A DNA stretch of 11,231 nucleotides, taken from positions 1 to 11,231 of the forward strand of contig JAGHRU010000041.1 of assembly GCA_018066225.1 (NCBI GenBank), read 5' to 3'. Position numbers and translations under genes: made by a program. Below the pieces are notes generated by a model that ran no database searches, was not told where the DNA came from, and saw only the letters and a list, made by a program, of their open reading frames with translations. Source of the stretch: Candidatus Equimonas enterica (GTDB taxonomy: Bacteria; Bacteroidota; Bacteroidia; Bacteroidales; Bacteroidaceae). Each line of letters opens with the position of its first letter. Position 1 is the stretch's first letter. Of this stretch, positions 6,159 through 11,231 are shown in pieces.

Positions 6159-7622
6159 ATGCGTTCCGCCGTTTATCTCTTTTTCTCGCTGATGGCCTCG
6201 TGCCTGCTCTGCGCTTGTATGGGCGAGGACACTTACAGTCTCAATCCCGCCGACCGCCTCACGTTCTCTGTCGATACCCTCGACCTCGATACCGTCGTGG
6301 GCGGAGAGTCGTCGGAGACCTACTCGTTGCGCGTCTATAACCCTGCGTCGCAGGCGTTGCGCCTCTCCTCTGTGGCTTTGGCGCGTGGGGCAGAGAGTCA
6401 CTATCGCGTCAATGTCGATGGCACGTTCCTGGTCGATGGCCGTGGCACGGACTTCGAGATTGGTGCGCGCGACAGCCTCGTCGTCTGGCTCTTCATCGCT
6501 GCTCCCGACTTCGATAGCGACACGCCACAGCCCATCCACGACGCACTGGTCTTTCGCACCGAGGCTGGGGCGGAGCAGCAGGTGACGTTGTGCGCCAGCA
6601 GCCAGAGTATCATCCGATGTCAAGCCCCACGGGTTGTGACCGATGAGGTGTGGGATGCTACGCGCCCCTACCAGATATTCGACAGCCTCTATGTCGCTCC
6701 CGGAGCGACGCTGCGCCTTGCTGCTGGCACGCGTCTCTACTTCCACGCAGGCGCATCGCTCGTGGTCGATGGCACGCTGCGGGCAGAGGGCACGGCCGAA
6801 GCCCCCGTCGTGATGCGTGGCGATAGACTGGGCAATATGTTTTCGGGGCAACCCTACGACCGCATACCGGGACAGTGGGGCGGCATCGACCTGCGCGAGA
6901 GCAGCCACGACAACCTCTTGCAGCATTGCGACATCCATAGCGGTAGTTACGGTGTGCGCTGCACCGACACCGATGCCACGCGGCAGAAACTCCTTATGGA
7001 GCATAGCGTGGTGCACAATGTGACGCACGATGCGCTCCATGCCACCATGAGCCAGATTTTCGTCGGTAATTCCCAGATTACCAACGCGGGTCGTCACTGC
7101 GTCGCGCTCTACGGCGGCGACAACTCCTTCGTGCACTGCACCATCGCCCGCTTCTATGCCATCACAGGCGCCGAGGGTGGTGTGGCGCTCTTGTTCCAGA
7201 ACTACGAGGACGAGGCACGGCGGCCGCTGACGCGCGCAGCCTTTGCCAACTGCCTCATCAGCGGTTATGGCGAAGACGAACTCATGGGCGACCAGAGCGC
7301 GCGCTATGTCGATGACGCTTTCGGCTACGGCTTCCAGTCGTGCCTCATCCGCACCCCCAAGGTCGAGGACGACCACTTCGTCAGTTGCATCTTCGAGAAC
7401 GAAGGCGAGGTCAAAGGAGCCGACAATTTCTATCCCGCCTTCGACTTCGACAGCCTCATCTTCCCCTTTACCCTCTCTCCCGAGTCGCAGGCCGTGGGCA
7501 AGGCTGATGCTACCATCACGCAGACTTACTATCCCTACGACCTCTTGGGACGTTCCCGCTTTGCCGACGCTGATGGTCCCGACATCGGCTGCTATGAGGC
7601 GCAGCCCGTGGCACAGCCGTAG
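6159..7622 (+). CDS. Lipoprotein with right-handed parallel beta-helix domain, function unknown
   Basis: A 487-residue lipoprotein: MRSAVYLFF, a hydrophobic stretch and the lipobox LCAC put the lipid on C20. Acidic residues soon after it (C-MGED) loosely resemble the Bacteroidota surface-export signal. Residues about 33-145 look like a beta-rich, Ig-like domain (TFSVDTLDLDTVVGG, then SLRVYNPASQALRLSSVAL). From about 150 onward the sequence turns into beta-helix coils with the typical entry VAPGATLRLAAGTRLYFHAG and VDGTLRAEGTAEAPV, then repeated short rungs containing cysteines and histidines (HCDIHSGSYGV, HNVTHDALHA, FVHCTIARF). It ends with DIGCYE (475-480), a frequent terminal motif of such proteins. 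Homologues are common in Bacteroidales but I know no assigned function. Pectinolytic-type catalytic residues are not evident, so a structural or binding role is possible. No clear promoter was found; TATCTTTT (6137-6144) is a weak candidate. Confidence 0.88.
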   Translation: MRSAVYLFFSLMASCLLCACMGEDTYSLNPADRLTFSVDTLDLDTVVGGESSETYSLRVYNPASQALRLSSVALARGAESHYRVNVDGTFLVDGRGTDFEIGARDSLVVWLFIAAPDFDSDTPQPIHDALVFRTEAGAEQQVTLCASSQSIIRCQAPRVVTDEVWDATRPYQIFDSLYVAPGATLRLAAGTRLYFHAGASLVVDGTLRAEGTAEAPVVMRGDRLGNMFSGQPYDRIPGQWGGIDLRESSHDNLLQHCDIHSGSYGVRCTDTDATRQKLLMEHSVVHNVTHDALHATMSQIFVGNSQITNAGRHCVALYGGDNSFVHCTIARFYAITGAEGGVALLFQNYEDEARRPLTRAAFANCLISGYGEDELMGDQSARYVDDAFGYGFQSCLIRTPKVEDDHFVSCIFENEGEVKGADNFYPAFDFDSLIFPFTLSPESQAVGKADATITQTYYPYDLLGRSRFADADGPDIGCYEAQPVAQP

Positions 7623-7993
7623 TCGCGACGAGCCGACATTCGGGACAAAATGAAGCCGCTGAGAAAGCCGCGCTTGTGCTCGCGTGACTTCTCGGGCGCA
7701 ATGCGGCGAAAACCGTAATCGCCTGATAGCGAACCTCTTGTGTGCAGCCGCGGCGATACAGACTACCTTATGGCTTTCACGGTCTGCCCAGAGTGGTGAA
7801 ACGATGCGGGCAGACAACACACATAACGAGGGCAGACTGCAATCGCGGTCTGCCCTCGTCGTGATGAGTGGTCCTTGAAAATGCTGCTACGATGCCGGTC
7901 GTAGTGGCGAGAAAGACAGAAAATGAGGCTATATGGCAGGGCGCGGGTTGTCCGGATTTTTTGCGCCTTACCGCCATTTCGACCAATAGGGCG
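7623..7993. other. Non-coding stretch between convergent genes
   Basis: No supportable gene was found in these 371 bases; short frames such as the 22-codon one starting at 7649 have no family resemblance. The notable content is the pair of hairpins at 7782-7859. A T6 run (7956-7961) lies inside a possible 5-bp GGCGC/GCGCC stem just past the end of the HD-protein tail. No transposon ends, tRNA or long repeats were seen. Confidence 0.6.
7782..7859. terminator. Two hairpins built from the same 8-base arms; probable terminator region
   Basis: GTCTGCCC (7782-7789) pairs with GGGCAGAC (7808-7815). The same GGGCAGAC (7830-7837) and GTCTGCCC (7848-7855) recur inside a 15-bp stem (7826-7840 with 7845-7859) closed by the tetraloop AATC with one wobble. 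The second hairpin is the stronger and probably ends transcription between the convergent lipoprotein and HD genes. Neither side has a T-run. Confidence 0.6.
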
Positions 7994-8179
7994 TTAGCCC
8001 CAGTGCATACCTGTGCCGAAGATGAAGCGCGAGCCTTTGGGGTCCTGTGTCTCAGGCATCGTGTCGTCGTCTTCATGTGGCTTGTCGTCGGGGTAGGCGA
8101 TGCGGGTGTGATAAGTCACTTCCAGACTCTCGACGCAGCCGCGCTTGGCTTCCGCGATGTCGCGGAGGGTGATGGGCCA
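7994..8179 (-). pseudogene. Displaced C-terminal tail of the HD phosphohydrolase, past an in-frame TAA
   Basis: Directly after the TAA that ends the HD gene (8180-8182), the same frame continues for 61 sense codons to a second TAA (7994-7996). The encoded tail begins WPITLRDIAEAKR and contains YHTRIAYP. From memory, Bacteroidota 7TM-HD proteins end with a segment of this form (P-I-T-F/L-RDI, then YHTRI-YP), so it is the missing end of the same protein and not a separate gene. There is no start codon in this frame near the stop; the ATG at 8178-8180 is in another frame. The remainder is acidic and proline-rich (DDKPHEDDD) and ends in GTGMHWG. The tail is lost unless the TAA is read through or is a sequencing error. 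Confidence 0.75.
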
Positions 8180-10117
8180 TTAGCGGAAGTAGCCTGCTTC
8201 GACCTGCTTGTCGATGATGCGATCGACCAGTTCCGTCAGCGTCTCTTCGCTATACACTTTGAGGCTGCGCGAAGCCGCTTCCACGGCGTCCGCCATCATG
8301 AGAATGGCCTGCTCGCGGGTGAAAGGATTGCGGCCGGGATAGGTGAAATCTTCTCGCGCCACCTGCTCCTCACCGTGCTTGCTGACGCTTTGCAGGTAGA
8401 AGTAGCGCACGAGGCTGCGGCCGTGATGCGTTTCGATGAATTCGCGGATGACGCGCGGCAGATGATAGCGTTCAGCCAGATGAAGCCCCTGTCGCACGTG
8501 GTCGATGATGATGTCGGCCGACGCCTTCTCCGTCAGTTGGTCGTGCGGATTGACGCCGCTTTGGTTTTCGGTGAAGAATGGGGCGTTGAGCATCTTGCCG
8601 ATGTCGTGGTAGAGCGCACCCGTACGCACCAGTGCGGCTTTGGCACCGATGCGGTCGGCCACCTCGGCAGCGAGGTTGGCCACCTGCATGGAGTGGATGA
8701 AGGTGCCGGGAGCCACTTTCGACATTTTGCGCAGCACGGTGCTGTTGATATTGTTGAGTTCGACCAGCGTCACGGTCGAAGTAAATCCGAAGAGGCGTTC
8801 GATGAGATACATCAAGGGATAGGCGAACAAGAGTGCCACGCCATTGACCACGATATAAGTGTACCAATTGACGCTGAGGTCGCCGAGACTGTCGATGCGC
8901 GTGATGTCGTAAGCAAAACCGATGGCCATCATCGCAAGGGTGATGTTGAGAGCGGTGCGCAGCAACTGGGCACGCTCGCTGAGCTCTTTGAGCGTATAGA
9001 TGGCGACGAGACCTGCGATGAGTTCTGTCAGAATAAACTTAAACGCATCGTCGGCGAAAGGAAGCGTGGAGAGCAGCAGCATCACCACATAGGTCATAAA
9101 GGCAGTGCGGGTGTCGGTGAAGATGCGTGCGAAAATCGCCGTCATGGCGAAGGGTATCATGTACACGCTGATGAAGTTGTGCAGAAATACGTTGGTGATG
9201 ATGGGGAAGGCCGTGACGAGCGCGAAGAGCAGGTAGAGGCTGTGGCGCGACTCGAAGAGGTCGTAGCGGAAGAGATAGAGGTAGATCATCATCACCCCAA
9301 GGAGCGAGAGCACGATGAGGGCTTTGCCGCCGAAGTCCAGGCTGAATATCCTGTCTTGAAACGAGGCGTGGAGTTTGCTGTTCTCCTCGATGTAGGAGGC
9401 TATCTTGCTCACGTCGGTCGCCGTCAGCAGTTCGCCGCGATCTATGATGCGCTCGCCGCGATAGACATGTCCCTGTATGGTGGCCACCTGTTTCAGGTCT
9501 TCCTGCTCCTGATGCTGCGTTTTCTCGCGGTTGAAGCGCAGGTTGGGCGTGAGGTATCGGCCCAAGTCGAGGAGCGCCATATCGGCACGGCGAAAAGCTA
9601 TCGTGTCGGCCGTCATCAGATACTCGTAGGCTTCGCGTGGCGAGAGCACGTCGGAGAGACGATGGGTCGTGCCTGTGACGCCATCGACGACCAAGATGTT
9701 TTGCTTCCCTTCGGCCAGATAGGTTGCCTTCATATCGCCGTCGATGATGCCGCGCTCATACACTGCGGACAGCAGACTGGCCGCGTGGTTGATGAGCCGT
9801 GGCGTGATGCGCTTGCTGCCATCCGAGTGGGCTTCACTGCGCAGGGCAGCGATGGCACTTGCTGCGGCCGAGGGCTGCAAGTCGAAATACGGCTTGCTCG
9901 TGCGGCGTATGGAGTCGCGGTTGGTTTCTACCACCTCATCGGGTATCTTGATGTCGAAGTTGAAGTCGGCCACAATGGGAGCGTGCAGCCACGGATGCCC
10001 CATTTCGAAGTCCATCTGTCCGGGCGAAGCCGTCAGCATGGAGAGCAGTATGGCCGATGCGCAGACCAACAAAGTTAGCAGTGGACGCACAATATTTATG
10101 CGGGTGAGGCGTTTCAT
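8180..10117 (-). CDS. 7TM-HD (HDIG) membrane phosphohydrolase, PgpH-like; probable cyclic-di-AMP phosphodiesterase, C-terminus cut by TAA
   Basis: 645 residues to the first stop. Layout: N-terminal membrane helix (about 10-30), an extracytoplasmic 7TMR-HDED-like domain (about 45-255), a seven-helix membrane block (about 264-440) and a cytoplasmic HD domain (about 450-640). The full metal-binding set is present: H475, H504-D505 in YHDIGK, H540 in IIIDHVRQG, H564-H565 in ETHHG, and D610 in MMADAVEAASR. This matches PgpH, which hydrolyses cyclic-di-AMP; substrate here is inferred from family. The start MKRLTRINIVRPL (10117) fits a membrane protein better than the in-frame ATG at 10168, which would lie just downstream of the promoter with an unlike-family 17-residue lead. 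The HD core is complete, but the in-frame TAA at 8180-8182 removes the conserved tail, so activity may be retained or altered. Confidence 0.92.
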   Translation of the reverse strand: MKRLTRINIVRPLLTLLVCASAILLSMLTASPGQMDFEMGHPWLHAPIVADFNFDIKIPDEVVETNRDSIRRTSKPYFDLQPSAAASAIAALRSEAHSDGSKRITPRLINHAASLLSAVYERGIIDGDMKATYLAEGKQNILVVDGVTGTTHRLSDVLSPREAYEYLMTADTIAFRRADMALLDLGRYLTPNLRFNREKTQHQEQEDLKQVATIQGHVYRGERIIDRGELLTATDVSKIASYIEENSKLHASFQDRIFSLDFGGKALIVLSLLGVMMIYLYLFRYDLFESRHSLYLLFALVTAFPIITNVFLHNFISVYMIPFAMTAIFARIFTDTRTAFMTYVVMLLLSTLPFADDAFKFILTELIAGLVAIYTLKELSERAQLLRTALNITLAMMAIGFAYDITRIDSLGDLSVNWYTYIVVNGVALLFAYPLMYLIERLFGFTSTVTLVELNNINSTVLRKMSKVAPGTFIHSMQVANLAAEVADRIGAKAALVRTGALYHDIGKMLNAPFFTENQSGVNPHDQLTEKASADIIIDHVRQGLHLAERYHLPRVIREFIETHHGRSLVRYFYLQSVSKHGEEQVAREDFTYPGRNPFTREQAILMMADAVEAASRSLKVYSEETLTELVDRIIDKQVEAGYFR

Positions 10118-10178
10118 ATATAGCGAGTTTGGGATAAATGGGTGACTATCAGCGCAGCGCATGCACATAGAACCCCGT

Positions 10179-10187
10179 GCAAAGGTA
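10179..10187 (-). promoter_or_regulatory. -7 element of the HD-phosphohydrolase gene
   Basis: The minus strand reads TACCTTTGC, a perfect TAnnTTTGC element about 60 bases before the chosen start codon at 10117. A matching TTTG at -33 is not evident. Transcription would begin near 10172, close to the alternative upstream ATG at 10168, which supports the later start. Confidence 0.65.
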
Positions 10188-10226
10188 CTAATTTATTTGC
10201 TCCCGACACTACTTTCTGCCGAAAAA

Positions 10227-10259
10227 TTTGGATACGTCAGGAATTCGCGCTAATTTTGC
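10227..10259 (+). promoter_or_regulatory. Consensus Bacteroidota promoter of the porP/sprF-like gene
   Basis: TTTG (10227-10230) is followed after 20 bases by TAATTTTGC (10251-10259), fully matching the TTTG-N19-21-TAnnTTTG pattern. The start codon at 10276 lies 16 bases beyond it, so the leader is short. It is back to back with the HD-gene promoter (10179-10187). Confidence 0.85.
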
Positions 10260-10275
10260 AACCAAATATCCCTTT

Positions 10276-11223
10276 ATGCGACACATTAGTCTGAACGTCA
10301 TAGCCGCATTTTGCCTCTTCTGCTTCTTCACTCTTGGGGCAAAGGCACAGCAAGACCCCGCTTTTGCCCAATACTGGAAACTTGAAACCGAGTACAACCC
10401 CGCTGCTGCGGGACGTACGCCACAACTCGTCATCGACGGCGCGTACCAACTGCACAACACCGGCTTCGACGACGCTGGCGGCACCATGTTTGCCAGCGTC
10501 AATACCGCTTTCGACATCGGTAAGACCCGTCACGGTGTAGGCGTTATCTTCCAGAACGACCTCTTTGGCCTCTTCTCCCATAAGCGTATCTCGGCGCAGT
10601 ATGCCTACCATACGCGCCTCTTTGGTGGCACCTTCTCCATCGGCGTGGAAGCCGACCTTATGGCCGAGGGCATCGAAGGCAGCAAGGCCGAGTTTGCAGA
10701 AGGCAATGACCTTGCTTTTCCCAGCGCAGATGTCACGGGCAATAAGGTCGATGCCAGCGTCGGCCTGTTCTATCAGATTAAGCGTTTCTACGCAGGAGCG
10801 TCCGTGTTGCACCTCTCTGCGCCGGCCGTAAGATTTGGCGAACAAAACGAGATGAAGTGGAAAAGATTGTATAATTTTACGGCTGGATACAATATCCGCA
10901 CCCGAAGTCCGTTTATTACCATAGTGCCCTCTGTCATGTTTCGCACCGACTTGACAGACTACCGTGCCGACATTACAGCCCGACTTCAGTATGCCAACGA
11001 CAAGAAGCGGCTCTATGGCGGTGCGTCTTACTCGCCCGGACACTCAGCCACGCTATTCATTGGCGGCACCTTGCAAGGCATCGACCTCTGTTATAGTTAC
11101 GAGGCCAATACGCAGGGCATAGGTCTCGAGTCGGGACAGCACGAGATAACGCTCGGCTACCGTCTCGACCTCAACCTCGGCAAGCGCGGACGCAACTTGC
11201 ACCGCAGTGTCAGATGGCTCTAA
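10276..11223 (+). CDS. PorP/SprF-family type IX secretion-associated outer-membrane protein
   Basis: A 315-residue protein with a classical signal peptide: MRHISLNV, a hydrophobic core, and cleavage likely after AKA (22-24). The mature start QQDPAFAQYW, then YNPAAAG (40-46), is the hallmark of PorP/SprF proteins (QDP.F.QYW, NPA.AG). The rest alternates short beta-strands and turns, as expected for an outer-membrane barrel: GVGVIFQNDLFGLFSHKRIS, SVGLFYQIKRFYAGAS, RLYGGASYSPG, and the final GQHEITLGYRLDLNLG. A basic tail (KRGRNLHRSVRWL) follows the last strand. PorP and SprF support type IX secretion or gliding, and many genomes carry several paralogues, some linked to particular secreted substrates, so the precise role is uncertain. 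The start is set by the signal peptide and the promoter. The neighbouring gene downstream is outside the window. Confidence 0.88.
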   Translation: MRHISLNVIAAFCLFCFFTLGAKAQQDPAFAQYWKLETEYNPAAAGRTPQLVIDGAYQLHNTGFDDAGGTMFASVNTAFDIGKTRHGVGVIFQNDLFGLFSHKRISAQYAYHTRLFGGTFSIGVEADLMAEGIEGSKAEFAEGNDLAFPSADVTGNKVDASVGLFYQIKRFYAGASVLHLSAPAVRFGEQNEMKWKRLYNFTAGYNIRTRSPFITIVPSVMFRTDLTDYRADITARLQYANDKKRLYGGASYSPGHSATLFIGGTLQGIDLCYSYEANTQGIGLESGQHEITLGYRLDLNLGKRGRNLHRSVRWL

Positions 11224-11231
11224 CCCTATAC

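Noticed and set aside
5940..7820. Minus-strand open frame of 626 codons across the beta-helix lipoprotein
   Set aside because: It is the antisense shadow of the lipoprotein gene and of the end of pepD, runs through the terminator hairpin, and has no recognisable motif.
8180..8182. TAA as a reassigned or recoded codon
   Set aside because: TAA ends at least rng, HU, the OmpH-like gene and pepD in this window, so it is an ordinary stop here; specific readthrough at this one site remains possible but has no visible signal.
7868..10078. Plus-strand open frame of 736 codons opposite the HD phosphohydrolase gene
   Set aside because: It is a mirror of the minus-strand gene in GC-rich DNA. Its translation shows no domain and is rich in H, E, D and R in an unstructured way, while the minus strand has a complete metal-binding set.
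10118..10168. Longer HD-protein start at 10168
   Set aside because: It adds a polar 17-residue lead before the membrane helix and would leave almost no leader after the predicted transcription start.
10228..10275. TTG start at 10228 for the PorP/SprF-like gene
   Set aside because: It overlaps the -33 promoter element and would place 16 residues before the signal peptide.
1..11231. CRISPR arrays, insertion sequences, tRNA or rRNA genes
   Set aside because: No regularly spaced direct repeats, transposase motifs, terminal inverted repeats or cloverleaf-like sequences were noticed on either strand.

Overview
This window looks like a stretch of chromosome from a fairly GC-rich member of the Bacteroidota, most likely the order Bacteroidales and possibly Prevotella-like. 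Three things point there. Gene content includes a PorP/SprF-family outer-membrane protein, OmpH-like and beta-helix lipoproteins, a Bacteroidota-type RNase G, an HU protein and a 29-residue mS38-like ribosomal peptide. Several starts are preceded by the Bacteroidota promoter pattern TTTG-N19/20-TAnnTTTG, and start codons generally lack Shine-Dalgarno sequences. No mobile element, CRISPR array, tRNA or rRNA was seen, so this is mainly core genome.

Layout, left to right. Positions 2-1209 (+) hold the end of an ABC-transporter substrate-binding protein overlapping a complete FecCD/BtuC-type permease, closed by a strong hairpin at 1243-1282. Positions 1289-4451 (-) hold five genes, read from right to left: a 78-residue membrane-anchored protein overlapping an OmpH/Skp-like lipoprotein, then, behind a new promoter, an HU-family DNA-binding protein, a 29-residue basic ribosomal peptide and RNase G (rng). 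Positions 4612-6072 (+) encode aminoacyl-histidine dipeptidase (PepD), followed by a long terminator hairpin and a beta-helix lipoprotein gene (6159-7622, +). A non-coding stretch at 7623-7993 carries paired hairpins. Positions 8180-10117 (-) encode a 7TM-HD (PgpH-like) membrane phosphohydrolase, divergent from a PorP/SprF-family gene (10276-11223, +) that ends just before the window edge.

The left end serves uptake of iron, heme or cobalamin. The central minus-strand block combines nucleoid structure, ribosome composition and RNA processing with envelope biogenesis. The right half covers peptide catabolism, a surface or periplasmic lipoprotein, probable cyclic-dinucleotide turnover and an outer-membrane protein of a type IX secretion-linked family.

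The observation most worth a second look is in the HD phosphohydrolase gene. It stops at an in-frame TAA (8180-8182), yet the same frame stays open for 61 more codons and encodes what looks like the conserved C-terminal tail of the family (TLRDIAEAKR, then YHTRIAYP). This is either a recent nonsense mutation, a sequencing error or readthrough. I saw no wholly new multi-gene system here.
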